Source: Nitrospira sp. UBA2083
GTDB lineage: Bacteria; Nitrospirota; Nitrospiria; Nitrospirales; Nitrospiraceae
DNA length: 24,257 nt
Direction: 5' to 3'
Assembly (NCBI GenBank): GCA_002331625.1
Contig: DCZN01000049.1
Coordinates: 16,263-40,519 of the forward strand
Below the pieces are notes generated by a model. That model saw nothing but the letters and a program-made list of their open reading frames with translations. It searched no databases and was not told the DNA's origin. Positions 15,581 through 23,933 of this stretch are shown piece after piece (positions within the stretch are counted from its first letter, which is position 1; each line of letters opens with the position of its first letter). The position numbers were made by a program, and so were the translations under genes.

Positions 15581-16993
15581 ATGCCACTGCGTGTCCGCCT
15601 GACCCTCTGGTACGGGAGTGCCCTCGCTCTTGTCCTGATCATTTTCTCCGTGATCTTGTATGCCATCACGGCGAGAAGCCTCCGCGACACCGTCGACGAA
15701 TCTTTGGAAGAAACGGCGATGACGGCCGTGCGTTCGCTCGAAGCGCGAGGGTTCCTCCCGTTAATAGACGAAGAGGAACTGCTCTCTCAATTTCCTGAGC
15801 TGACCCGAATCGACAAATTCTTCCAGATTTTCACCCCATCCGGCACGATCACGATTCGTTCCCCGAACATCAAACAGCATGAAGTTCCGTTAAGCCGGAC
15901 GGCTCTCGAGGCCTCGTTCACCGGACAGAGCACGTTTGAGTCGGCGAAATATCCCAAGGAGCCTCCCTTGCGGTTGATTTCAGTGCCGATCATGTACCGC
16001 GGCAATCTGCTGTATATTGTGCAGGTCGGCACGTCGATGGAGTCCGTTGGGGAGACGCTCCATCGCTTCCTCGTTCTGCTTGTGATCGCGATCCCCATCG
16101 CGTTGGCCGTGTCTCTAGCCGGGGGCTGGTTTCTGGCAGGACGAGCGTTACGTCCTGTCGACAAGATCACGCTTGCCGCGCAGCGCATTGCGGCTGGGGA
16201 TTTGAGTCAGCGCCTGAGCATGCCGCCCGCTCATGATGAAATCGGTCGGCTTGCGGCCACTTTCAACAACATGATCGGTCGGCTGGATACCTCGTTTCGC
16301 CAAATCCGTCAATTCACCAGTGATGCCTCGCATGAGTTAAGAACGCCGCTGACCGTGATGAAAGGCGAAACGGATCTGATTTTGCGTCGGCCCCGACCGA
16401 TCGAGGATTACAAGACGGTGCTGGAGAGCAATCTCGAAGAGATTGATCGCATGACCCGCATCGTCGACGAACTGTTGTTTCTCTCACGGGCGGATATGGG
16501 AGAAGTCAAGGTCGAGTCCTTGCCGGTCGCTCTGGAAGCGTTGGTTGAAGACGTTCATCGTCAAGCAACGTTGCTTGGGCATGACCGAGATATTGAAGTG
16601 GTGCTCGGAACAATCATGCCGGTCATCGTCCAAGGCGACGACTTGCGGCTTCGTGAGCTGCTGCTCAATCTGGTCGAGAATGCGATGAAGTATTCACATC
16701 CAGGCGGCAAAGTGGAGATCTCGCTGTTGAAAGAAGGACAAGAAGCGCGGCTCTCCATCACCGATCATGGCATCGGCATTGCTCCGGCCGATCACAAGAA
16801 GATTTTCCACCGCTTCTTCCGCACGGACGTAGCCCGCGCGCATACAAAGAAGGGCACGGGTCTCGGCCTCGCCATCTGTTCCTGGATCGCGGATTTGCAC
16901 AAGGGTCGGGTCGAAGTGAAGAGCGACCTCGGGCAGGGATCGACCTTCACCGTGGTGCTGCCCCTTGCTCCCCTACAGCTTAGCAAAGTTTAA
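15581..16993 (+). CDS. HAMP-domain sensor histidine kinase
   Basis: This 470-aa inner-membrane kinase has TM1 at about residues 8-30, a ~130-residue periplasmic sensor, TM2 at ~164-186, HAMP at ~187-240, a HisKA domain with phospho-acceptor H251 in DASHELRTPLTVMKGE, and HATPase_c with N box LLLNLVENAMKYS, G1 DHGIGIAP, F box and G2 GTGLGLAIC. The architecture matches heavy-metal or envelope-stress kinases of the CusS/BaeS type. The ATG at 15581 has GGAG 7 nt upstream. It should phosphorylate the regulator encoded just upstream. The sensor domain is not recognisable, so the signal is unknown. Confidence 0.95.
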   Translation: MPLRVRLTLWYGSALALVLIIFSVILYAITARSLRDTVDESLEETAMTAVRSLEARGFLPLIDEEELLSQFPELTRIDKFFQIFTPSGTITIRSPNIKQHEVPLSRTALEASFTGQSTFESAKYPKEPPLRLISVPIMYRGNLLYIVQVGTSMESVGETLHRFLVLLVIAIPIALAVSLAGGWFLAGRALRPVDKITLAAQRIAAGDLSQRLSMPPAHDEIGRLAATFNNMIGRLDTSFRQIRQFTSDASHELRTPLTVMKGETDLILRRPRPIEDYKTVLESNLEEIDRMTRIVDELLFLSRADMGEVKVESLPVALEALVEDVHRQATLLGHDRDIEVVLGTIMPVIVQGDDLRLRELLLNLVENAMKYSHPGGKVEISLLKEGQEARLSITDHGIGIAPADHKKIFHRFFRTDVARAHTKKGTGLGLAICSWIADLHKGRVEVKSDLGQGSTFTVVLPLAPLQLSKV

Positions 16994-16997
16994 TCCC

Positions 16998-17032
16998 CAG
17001 TTAATCTCCCTCTCATCGGCAGTTGTTAACTG
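16998..17032 (+). promoter_or_regulatory. CAGTT repeats upstream of the HtrA gene; candidate operator
   Basis: CAGTTAAT at 16998-17005 is followed 22 bp later (start to start) by CAGTTGTTAACTG at 17020-17032, which is itself a short palindrome. Two half-sites about two helical turns apart upstream of the protease gene could bind the neighbouring OmpR-family regulator. Speculative. Confidence 0.3.
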
Positions 17033-17107
17033 TAATGGCACGTCAGCCTCGCGGCCCTGGATCTGAATCAGTCATAACCCGATCACCAGTTGTATAGGGA
17101 GGGAGTC

Positions 17108-18589
17108 ATGTTCGTACGTCCGTATCGTGCCATCCGTTCTGTTTGTGGAATCGGGTTCATGAGTGGTGTCTTGATCTGGAGTGGTCACTCGCTCAGCGTA
17201 TCCGACGCGTCGACTGTCCCGTCTCTGTCAACGGGCACAGTCGCCGGAGCTCCATCGGTCAACGGCTTTACGGATGTGGCGAAGCGCGTGACTCCTGCGG
17301 TCGTCAATATCACCACAGTCATGACGGAAAAGGTCTCACGATCACCGTTTCCTGATGAACTGCGTGATCGCATGGAAGAGTTTTTTGGGAGACGCTCCGA
17401 CCCACGGTATCGGGCGCCGCAACACCAGGGAGACCCTCGCGGTGAGCAACGTGGCCAAGGATCGGGCGTGATTGTCTCGTCAGACGGCTATGTGTTGACC
17501 AACAATCATGTGATTGCCAATGCACAGGAAGTGAGCGTCACACTTCCGGATAAGCGAGAATTTAAAGGCAAGATTATCGGTACTGACCCGAAGAGCGACC
17601 TTGCGGTGGTCAAAATCAATGCCAGCGCTCTTCCCGCCGTCACATGGGGTGATGCGGCAAAACTGCAAGTCGGTGAATATGTCCTGGCGGTCGGTAATCC
17701 TTTTGGCCTGAATTCGACGGTGACCCTCGGGATTGTAAGTGCGGTTGGTCGGGGGCATATGGGCATTACCCAATATGAAGATTTCATTCAGACTGACGCC
17801 GCCATCAACCCTGGCAATTCAGGCGGGGCGCTGGTGAATACGAGAGGAGAGCTGGTCGGCATCAACACCGCGATCTTTTCGCAGACCGGCGGGTATCAGG
17901 GCGTAGGCTTTGCGGTGTCGACAACGATGGCCAAGCCGATTTATGAGAGTCTGGTCAAGACAGGGAAAGTGATCCGAGGCTATCTCGGGATCGGCCTTCA
18001 AGAATTGAACCAGGACCTGGCCAGGTCCTTCGGCATCAAGGAGGCTAAGGGCGCGTTGATCAGCGACGTCAGGGATGGCAGCCCGGCCGAGCAAGCCGGA
18101 CTCAAGCAGGGTGATGTGATTATCGAGTATCAGCATACGCCTGTGGAAGATGGCGTCGCTTTGCAGCGAATGGTGACGAGGACCTCCGTCGGTACCAACG
18201 TGTCGCTGAAAATCATTCGCGATGGTCGCGAACGAGAGCTGACGGTCCAGGTTGGGGAGCAGCCGGGCGAAACAAAGACTGCCAAGGTTGAAAGGGCTGG
18301 AACGGACGCTGTCTTGTCCGGTCTTACCGTCGAGGATTTCGATCAGGAGATGGCACGAGAGCTCGGCGTCAAAGAGAAGCGAGGGGTCGTGGTGACAAAG
18401 GTTGAACCGGAGAGTGGTGCGGAGAGGGCAGGCCTCCTGCCAGGCGACGTGATCCGAGCGATCAATCGGCAGCCGATCGGGTCCGTGAAGGATTTTGAGA
18501 AAGCAACCTCGGATGTGAAAAAGGGAGGCAATATCTTGATTCTCGTCAATCGGCGTGGAAATTCGCTGTTTCTATCTGTCCAGATCTAA
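17108..18589 (+). CDS. Do-like periplasmic serine protease (HtrA/DegP)
   Basis: This 493-aa protein has a signal/anchor region in residues ~8-35, a trypsin-like protease domain and two PDZ domains. The catalytic triad is H134 (VLTNNHVIA), D164 (DPKSDLAVVKI) and S238 (NPGNSGGAL). The PDZ domains begin near GYLGIGLQELNQDLA and at LSGLTVEDFDQEMARELG. It degrades or refolds misfolded envelope proteins. The start is fixed by AGGGAGGGAG immediately upstream of ATG 17108. Placement right after a response regulator and kinase parallels envelope-stress systems in which such a protease is a regulon member. DegP, DegQ and DegS cannot be separated confidently; two PDZ domains argue against DegS. Confidence 0.95.
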   Translation: MFVRPYRAIRSVCGIGFMSGVLIWSGHSLSVSDASTVPSLSTGTVAGAPSVNGFTDVAKRVTPAVVNITTVMTEKVSRSPFPDELRDRMEEFFGRRSDPRYRAPQHQGDPRGEQRGQGSGVIVSSDGYVLTNNHVIANAQEVSVTLPDKREFKGKIIGTDPKSDLAVVKINASALPAVTWGDAAKLQVGEYVLAVGNPFGLNSTVTLGIVSAVGRGHMGITQYEDFIQTDAAINPGNSGGALVNTRGELVGINTAIFSQTGGYQGVGFAVSTTMAKPIYESLVKTGKVIRGYLGIGLQELNQDLARSFGIKEAKGALISDVRDGSPAEQAGLKQGDVIIEYQHTPVEDGVALQRMVTRTSVGTNVSLKIIRDGRERELTVQVGEQPGETKTAKVERAGTDAVLSGLTVEDFDQEMARELGVKEKRGVVVTKVEPESGAERAGLLPGDVIRAINRQPIGSVKDFEKATSDVKKGGNILILVNRRGNSLFLSVQI

Positions 18590-18661
18590 GGCTTGACATC
18601 GATCTCGACACATGAGCGGGCATCAATCGGCCCATCATTGTCTTCTCGTGATAAGAACGAG

Positions 18662-19528
18662 TTAATCAAACACGACGGTCTTTCTACCGTACACCAAGAT
18701 CCGTCGCTCGACATGGCGCCGCACGGCGCGTGCCAGCACGACTTCTTCTAGGTCTCGCCCTTTGCGCACGAGATCTTCCACGGTATCCCGATGTCCCACG
18801 CGAATCACGTCTTGCTCGATGATGGGGCCCTCGTCCAGGTCTTGGGTCGCGTAATGTGCCGTCGCCCCGATGATCTTCACGCCGCGGTCATAGGCTTGCC
18901 GGTAGGGGTTGGCTCCGATAAAGGCCGGCAGGAAGGAATGGTGGATGTTGATGACCGGACAGGCGACTTGACCCAAGAAATCTGCAGAGAGAATCTGCAT
19001 GTAACGGGCCATCACTACGAGCTCCACCTGGTGCTCTTTCAGGAGCGCCAAGACCTGTTTTTCTTGTTGCGGCTTGGTCTCCTTTGTCACGGGATAGACG
19101 GCGAACGGAATTTTGAAGAGCTCGGCCCAGCTTGCGCAGGTGTCATGATTCGAGATGATGATGGGAATATCGATATGCAGTTCGTCTCGGCGGTGCCGCT
19201 GGAGAAGATCGGCCAGACAGTGATCTTGCTTTGAGACCAGCATACCGACACGCGTCCGTCGGTTGGACGGGGACACGTCATAGTGCATCTCGTACACTTT
19301 CGCGATGGGAGCAAAGGCAGCCGAAATGTCGCCCGGAGGAATCTGGAATCCCTCCGTCGCGAATTCCATCCGCATGAGAAAATCGTTCGTCTCTTCGTCG
19401 GTGTGATGGTCGGAGTCGAGGATGTTGCCCCCGAAATCGTGAATGAATCCTGACACTCGTGCGACGATGCCTTTGCGGTCTTTGCAATGGATCAGCAATA
19501 CGATCGAATCTTTTCCACGGGCTGTCAT
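18662..19528 (-). CDS. purU: Formyltetrahydrofolate deformylase
   Basis: This enzyme hydrolyses 10-formyl-THF to formate and THF, balancing one-carbon pools and feeding formate-dependent purine synthesis. The 288-aa protein has an N-terminal ACT domain (from IVLLIHCKDRKGIVARVSGF, residues ~8-85) and a formyltransferase-like catalytic domain with NIHHSFLPAFIGANPY and ATAHYATQDLDEGPIIEQ, giving the family's Asn-His-Asp catalytic set. I chose the ATG at 19528 because GAGGA lies 9 nt upstream; the ATG at 19537 has the same GAGGA only one base away. rimO follows upstream on the same strand, 45 bp apart, and the two may be co-transcribed. Confidence 0.94.
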   Translation of the reverse strand: MTARGKDSIVLLIHCKDRKGIVARVSGFIHDFGGNILDSDHHTDEETNDFLMRMEFATEGFQIPPGDISAAFAPIAKVYEMHYDVSPSNRRTRVGMLVSKQDHCLADLLQRHRRDELHIDIPIIISNHDTCASWAELFKIPFAVYPVTKETKPQQEKQVLALLKEHQVELVVMARYMQILSADFLGQVACPVINIHHSFLPAFIGANPYRQAYDRGVKIIGATAHYATQDLDEGPIIEQDVIRVGHRDTVEDLVRKGRDLEEVVLARAVRRHVERRILVYGRKTVVFD

Positions 19529-19572
19529 CGGTGTCATTCCTCTGTTGGCGGTTGTGATGTGTGTACCTATAC

Positions 19573-21033
19573 TCAGGTCACGGGGCTCGTCACAATGTGC
19601 CCGACAAGATCAAATCCCGCGGCCTCGGTAATCTCGATCTTGTAGAAGTCACCCGGTGCAGGGTCTGAGGTGTGACGACGAGAGGGGTTGTGCGTGACAG
19701 GGTCGGTTGAACCTTCGTCAATATAGACGACGCCGTCGATTTCTGGTGCAAGCCCTTCGTGGCGTCCTTCTAGGACGCCCTCCGTTTCAGAAGATCGTCC
19801 ATCGATGAGGATGTCGAGAATTGAACCGACTTTCTCCCTTCCTTTGGCGGCGGCAATCGATTCTTGTATAGCGAGGATCGTATTGCGGCGGTCATCCGCC
19901 ACTTCCCGTTCGACTTTCTCATCTAAATCCGCAGCCGGGGTTTGATCCTCATCCGAGTACACAAACACTGCGACCCGGTCGAACTCAGTCTGTTCCACAT
20001 AATTGCGCAGCTCAGTGTAGGCGGCATCGGTTTCTCCCGGAAAGCCGACGATAAAGGCAGTCCGGAACGTCACACCGGCAATACGGGTGCGAATCCGGTC
20101 GACGAGCGATTCGATGGCAGCGCGATTCCCTAGGCGATGCATCCGCTTGAGCATGTGGTCATTGATGTGCTGGAGCGGCATGTCGATGTACTTCGTGATC
20201 TTCTCTTCACCGGCGTACAAGTCGAGGAGGTCATCCGTGACTTGTTGCGGGTAGAGATAGAATGGGCGGATCCAGCGGAGGCCCTCCACTTTTACTAATT
20301 CACGGAGCAGCCGGACGAGGCCTTGGCGGATACCTAAGTCGACACCGTAGTTGATGGTGTCTTGTGAGATGAGATTTACCTCCTTGACACCTTCGGCGGC
20401 AAGCTGACGGGCCTCGGCCACGATCGACTCCACCGGCCTGCTGCGCTGCTTGCCGCGCATCAGTGGAATCGCGCAAAACGTACAGTTGCGGTTGCAGCCT
20501 TCCGCAATTTTTACATACGCGCTGTGCTGCGCACCAAGTCGTAGGCGGGGCGCCAATTCATCATAGAGATAGGGAGGTTGGCTGATCCAAAGCCGCCGAT
20601 GCCGCTTCTTCGGAGCTAACAAGTCTCGACAAATCTCGGCGATCTTGCCGAACTCGCCGGTGCCGACCACCGCATCCAACTCCGGTAACTCTTTCAGTAA
20701 GTCTCCTTGATATCGCTGGGCCAAACAACCAGCGGCGATGAGGACCCGGCAGGTGCCACTTTTCTTCAGATGCCCATGTTCGAGGATTGTGTTGATCGAT
20801 TCTTCTTTGGCCTCTTCGATGAAGCCGCAGGTATTGACGATGACCACCTCAGCTTGTTTGGGGTCGCCAGTCAGTTGAAATCCCTCGGTCACAAGAGTGC
20901 CGAGCATGATTTCCGAATCGACCTGGTTTTTTGAGCAGCCGAGATTCACGAAACCGATCGTGGTTTGCGGGCTATTGACACGGGCTGTCTTGGTCGATGT
21001 CGCACGCCGTGGAATAATCAAGGGTTGAGCCAT
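19573..21033 (-). CDS. rimO: Ribosomal protein S12 methylthiotransferase
   Basis: This radical-SAM methylthiotransferase modifies an aspartate of ribosomal protein S12. The 486-aa protein has the UPF0004 domain with cluster cysteines C33 (NLGCSKN), C69 (NTCGF) and C103 (AGCLAQ), the radical-SAM CxxxCxxC at C180, C184 and C187 (CNRNCTFC), and a C-terminal TRAM-like domain. GCSKNQVDSE and the length favour RimO over MiaB. The N-terminus before residue 24 is longer than usual and ATG 21033 has no clear ribosome-binding site, so the true start could be slightly downstream. The gene is divergent from the carbonic-anhydrase-like gene with an ~80-bp shared promoter region. Confidence 0.94.
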   Translation of the reverse strand: MAQPLIIPRRATSTKTARVNSPQTTIGFVNLGCSKNQVDSEIMLGTLVTEGFQLTGDPKQAEVVIVNTCGFIEEAKEESINTILEHGHLKKSGTCRVLIAAGCLAQRYQGDLLKELPELDAVVGTGEFGKIAEICRDLLAPKKRHRRLWISQPPYLYDELAPRLRLGAQHSAYVKIAEGCNRNCTFCAIPLMRGKQRSRPVESIVAEARQLAAEGVKEVNLISQDTINYGVDLGIRQGLVRLLRELVKVEGLRWIRPFYLYPQQVTDDLLDLYAGEEKITKYIDMPLQHINDHMLKRMHRLGNRAAIESLVDRIRTRIAGVTFRTAFIVGFPGETDAAYTELRNYVEQTEFDRVAVFVYSDEDQTPAADLDEKVEREVADDRRNTILAIQESIAAAKGREKVGSILDILIDGRSSETEGVLEGRHEGLAPEIDGVVYIDEGSTDPVTHNPSRRHTSDPAPGDFYKIEITEAAGFDLVGHIVTSPVT

Positions 21034-21113
21034 GCGGTCAGTCTACGGGAGGGGTAAAAAGCCTGTCAATTAGACCCTTGCGGGAGTCGACGTAATTCCC
21101 TAGAGTGTTTCGC

Positions 21114-21650
21114 ATGATTCGTACCTTTCAGGGCATCAAGCCGACTGTCCCGAAGTCCTGTTTCATTGAAACGACGGCGGTTGTGATCGGTGATGTCGTC
21201 TTGGGTGAGCACTGTAGTGTCTGGTTCAACGCCGTGATCCGAGGAGATGTGCACTACATCCGGGTGGGCGATCGGACGAATGTGCAGGACCTCTGCATGT
21301 TACATGTGACTCATGACACCCACCCGTTGGTCATTGGAAACAATGTCACGATCGGCCACAGTGTGGTTCTCCACGGCTGTACGATTCAGGATCGGGTGTT
21401 GGTGGGAATGGGCGCCATCATCATGGACGGAGCCGTGATCGGCGAAGATTCCGTAGTGGGAGCAGGGGCTTTGGTTGTCGAGGGCACGGTTGTGCCGCCG
21501 AAGAGCTTGATCCTCGGGTCACCGGCTAAGGTCAAGCGATCGGTGACGGAAAAGGAGTTGGCATGGATTAGAGAGTCGGCGGAGAACTATGTCAGATACG
21601 CCAGACAGTACATGGGCGATACAGGCAAGAAAACCGGTTTTGAACTCTGA
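21114..21650 (+). CDS. Gamma-carbonic-anhydrase-like hexapeptide-repeat protein
   Basis: This 179-aa left-handed beta-helix protein is of the YrdA/PaaY/gamma-CA family. Imperfect hexapeptide repeats run through residues ~20-140 (VVIGDVVLGEHCSVWFNAVI, then VIGNNVTIGHSVVLHGC). Candidate zinc histidines are H82 and H87 in GHSVVLHGC, spaced by five as in the archaeal enzyme, plus one of H64, H67 or H70. Family members form trimers with metal at the interfaces; many have low or no carbonic anhydrase activity, so the enzymatic call is tentative. The ATG at 21114 was preferred to an in-frame GTG at 21105. It converges with the next gene, 6 bp away. Confidence 0.88.
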   Translation: MIRTFQGIKPTVPKSCFIETTAVVIGDVVLGEHCSVWFNAVIRGDVHYIRVGDRTNVQDLCMLHVTHDTHPLVIGNNVTIGHSVVLHGCTIQDRVLVGMGAIIMDGAVIGEDSVVGAGALVVEGTVVPPKSLILGSPAKVKRSVTEKELAWIRESAENYVRYARQYMGDTGKKTGFEL

Positions 21651-21656
21651 TAGATC

Positions 21657-22382
21657 TCAGGTCTCGATCTCCTTACGCCTTACCCCTGACTCCTTACCAA
21701 GCGTAATGAAACAGATCGGATCTCCGACAAGAGCCGTAGGGTACTGCTTCCGTTCCACGTGGTAGGGAATTTTGTGCCGATGGCACCAGTCCGCAACCCA
21801 CACCACTTCTTCCGTTGACGTCGTCACCAAACCCGGCACACTCAATTTAGGCATGCAGCGATCCACGATCGCCCGGACAGTCCGACGCTCCTTCTGAAAT
21901 GCGATAGGATTGAAAGTCACCGGATTGGCCTGACCATAGGACAGCGGGGAGAGGTGTGGGAACCGTTCTGGATCGTTCAGTACACTGACCATCCAGAGAT
22001 GATCAAATCGGGCCTGTGCTGATGAGGCATCACGGGCGATGAAGCGCACGGGTATGTCACGACAAGCGCGGTTGAGCACCGTAACCTCTGCTCGCCTGAG
22101 GTTATAGGGCTCAACGTATCGTTCACGATCAATTGCTTCCGCGATCAACATTGGGAGCTCCGCCACTCCCGCTCCGATGTAGAGGCTTCGACCGCCATGC
22201 GGCAATTTCCGGACGAGAGCCTCAGCCACCTTCGTTCCCAATCGTCGGCAGGGTTCCCGCTTAGCTCGCCAGAACTCATCGCCTCCTTCATAACAATAGA
22301 CGGACTCCAGGCGCTTGGACTCAAGACGTTCAAACACAGAGGCGATAGCCCGATAGGTTGAACTGGAAAGGCACTTTCCCAT
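21657..22382 (-). CDS. SAM-methyltransferase-like hypothetical protein
   Basis: I do not recognise a specific family for this 241-aa protein. Residues ~64-84 (GGRSLYIGAGVAELPMLIAE) resemble the first strand and glycine loop (motif I) of a Rossmann-fold methyltransferase, followed by a plausible acidic second strand (RAEVTVLNRACRD) and RFIARDASSA. There is no signal peptide. It lies 9 bp downstream of the ORF6N gene on the same strand, so the two are probably co-transcribed, and ends 6 bp from the convergent neighbour. Substrate unknown. Confidence 0.6.
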   Translation of the reverse strand: MGKCLSSSTYRAIASVFERLESKRLESVYCYEGGDEFWRAKREPCRRLGTKVAEALVRKLPHGGRSLYIGAGVAELPMLIAEAIDRERYVEPYNLRRAEVTVLNRACRDIPVRFIARDASSAQARFDHLWMVSVLNDPERFPHLSPLSYGQANPVTFNPIAFQKERRTVRAIVDRCMPKLSVPGLVTTSTEEVVWVADWCHRHKIPYHVERKQYPTALVGDPICFITLGKESGVRRKEIET

Positions 22383-22391
22383 TGAGCGTTT

Positions 22392-22985
22392 CTACGGCTT
22401 ACCCTTCGACTGGAAGCCGATCCTTCGCTTGGGTGAATTGGGAGGCGGTTGAAGCAAAGGGAGCAGTTTCTCATAGAGGTCGAGCAATGAGGTGTCGTGT
22501 TCCAACAACGTACGATCGATCGTCGCCAGCCGTTTGAGAATGGCGTGATTGGCGGCGACTTGCTCGCGTAGGCGCACAAAAGTTCGGACCACAAAGACAC
22601 TCATGTGGATCGCTCGTTCGCTGTGAAGAATGTTGGCGGCCATCACGGCGCCGTGCTCGGTGAAAACCCAGGGCCGAAAGCGAAGATCTCTGTGCTTTTG
22701 GGAACCGGTCACAATTTGTGACCGGTTCGGAAGTTGTCCATCAATGGGTTTTACGGTTGAGGTCGCAAACTGCGACCTCAACCGTGTCACCTCAGGAGCA
22801 GTCAGTTGAAACGCAAAGTCCTCCGGGAACCGTTTGGCGTTGCGTTTAACTGCCTGATTGAAAGCTTTCGTCGTCACCCCGTACAACTTGGCCAAGTCTG
22901 CATCCAAGATCACGCGGTGATCCCTGATGACCAAGATCAGCGGTTCCAAAGAGTCATGGGGTGGACCAATTTTTTGTGGCGGCAT
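22392..22985 (-). CDS. ORF6N-domain DNA-binding protein
   Basis: This 197-aa protein has an N-terminal ORF6N domain (residues ~12-125): ILVIRDHRVILDADLAKLYG, then KAFNQAVKRNAKRFPEDFAF, RPWVFTEHGAVMAANIL and MSVFVVRTFVRLRE. ORF6N proteins are frequent in phages and as isolated chromosomal genes and are thought to bind DNA, some as antirepressors. The C-terminal third is helical and possibly coiled. Between FQLTAPEVTRL and the QKHRD motif the protein carries two copies of an RSQ-[FI]-[AV]-T-[SG] motif (R70 and R88 onwards), each encoded by a perfect DNA palindrome. Family members as I recall them have one copy, so this looks like an 18-codon duplication. The ATG at 22985 lacks a strong ribosome-binding site. 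Confidence 0.85.
   Translation of the reverse strand: MPPQKIGPPHDSLEPLILVIRDHRVILDADLAKLYGVTTKAFNQAVKRNAKRFPEDFAFQLTAPEVTRLRSQFATSTVKPIDGQLPNRSQIVTGSQKHRDLRFRPWVFTEHGAVMAANILHSERAIHMSVFVVRTFVRLREQVAANHAILKRLATIDRTLLEHDTSLLDLYEKLLPLLQPPPNSPKRRIGFQSKGKP
22702..22728. repeat. Perfect palindrome inside the ORF6N gene (copy 2)
   Basis: GAACCGGTCACAA and its exact reverse complement flank a single central base. It encodes residues 86-95 (PNRSQIVTGS). Its centre falls on the first base of codon 91, the same codon phase as the other palindrome. Confidence 0.85.
22753..22785. repeat. Perfect hairpin inside the ORF6N gene (copy 1)
   Basis: ACGGTTGAGGTCGCA and its exact reverse complement flank a 3-base loop: a 15-bp perfect stem. 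It encodes residues 67-78 (TRLRSQFATSTV). Inner halves of both palindromes share GGTCRCA, so they appear homologous; their centres are 54 bp (18 codons) apart. Confidence 0.88.
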
Positions 22986-23046
22986 GATTCGAGCAGATGG
23001 ATGAGAACGTATCGCTGGGGAGTCTAGCGGAATTGTCCTATGAATG

Positions 23047-23913
23047 CTATGCAGAAGGTCGGACGGCTAACTCAGTAACAGCAGCCGTGAGACCCTCGGC
23101 CACCGACGCGATGAAGTCGAGATTCAACGTGTCGAGCGTGTCGGTCGGTCGATGATAGTGAGGATTGCGGAAGTTGGCGGTATCCGTGAGCATGACGGCG
23201 GGAAAGTCTTGCTCCCAGAAAGAGGTGTGGTCGCTGCGTCTGGTGTCCGGCAGCTTCTCTCCATTGCCTTGCACGACCAGTGGAACTATCGGGAGATGCG
23301 ATTTCATAGCCTGGGCGACGGAGCCGGTCAAAGCCTGTGACCGCTCGTTGCCGATCACCGCAAGAAAGTTTCCGATCGTCGGAACAGCGATGGGGACGCC
23401 GGGTGGAATTTTTTGCGAGTTGGGATGATGGCTCGCATAGCCGACACATTCCAACACGATCGCCCCCTGGATGGTTTCACGATTCTTTCTCAACAGCATG
23501 GTATAGGCGGAGCTGCCAAGTAAGTTCTCTTCTTCTAGGTTAAAGGCGATGAAACGGATCGGTCTGACCAATGTCATGGCTTGCACCTGACGCGCTACGT
23601 GAAGCATCACGGCAAGCGCGCTGGCGTTGTCATCGGCTCCGGGAGACCCCTCGATAGTATCGAAGTGTGCGGCGACGATCAGCGGCGGTGCGGATTGGCA
23701 CGACCTCTGGCCAGGAAGCCCTGTTCCGATGACGTTGTGATAGGTGCCGCCCAAGGCCTGGAAAGGTTGTTTTATGACTGTCAGGCCTGCATCTGAGATC
23801 TGTTGGTGAAGATAGGATTCTATTTCCTGGAGTCGAACGGGAGAAGAGAGAGGATGGCGTGCTCCGACGAGACGATGCAGATCAGTATTCAATTGGTGGC
23901 GATCAACTGGCAC
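23047..23913 (-). CDS. M28-family zinc aminopeptidase
   Basis: This 288-aa di-zinc exopeptidase-like protein is of the M28 (Peptidase_M28) family. Metal and catalytic motifs are AAHFDT (H83, D85), PGADDN (D94), NLEEEN (E127/E128), LECVG (E155) and the C-terminal NPHYHRPTDT (H252/H254). No signal peptide is evident, so it is probably cytoplasmic, unlike many secreted M28 enzymes. The start is a GTG at 23913 with GGAA 5 nt upstream. It begins 20 bp after argB on the same strand and is probably co-transcribed with it, though a role in arginine metabolism is only suggested by position. Confidence 0.88.
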   Translation of the reverse strand: MPVDRHQLNTDLHRLVGARHPLSSPVRLQEIESYLHQQISDAGLTVIKQPFQALGGTYHNVIGTGLPGQRSCQSAPPLIVAAHFDTIEGSPGADDNASALAVMLHVARQVQAMTLVRPIRFIAFNLEEENLLGSSAYTMLLRKNRETIQGAIVLECVGYASHHPNSQKIPPGVPIAVPTIGNFLAVIGNERSQALTGSVAQAMKSHLPIVPLVVQGNGEKLPDTRRSDHTSFWEQDFPAVMLTDTANFRNPHYHRPTDTLDTLNLDFIASVAEGLTAAVTELAVRPSA

Positions 23914-23933
23914 GTGGTTTCCGTCACGAGGAG

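Noticed and set aside
18590..18661. Bidirectional terminator between the htrA and purU genes
   Set aside because: Only 4-5 bp stems (such as CTCGT/ACGAG) without a T-run are visible, too weak to annotate.
22145..22600. 151-aa minus-strand frame bridging the ORF6N and methyltransferase-like genes
   Set aside because: It overlaps both real genes in another frame and has no coherent domain.
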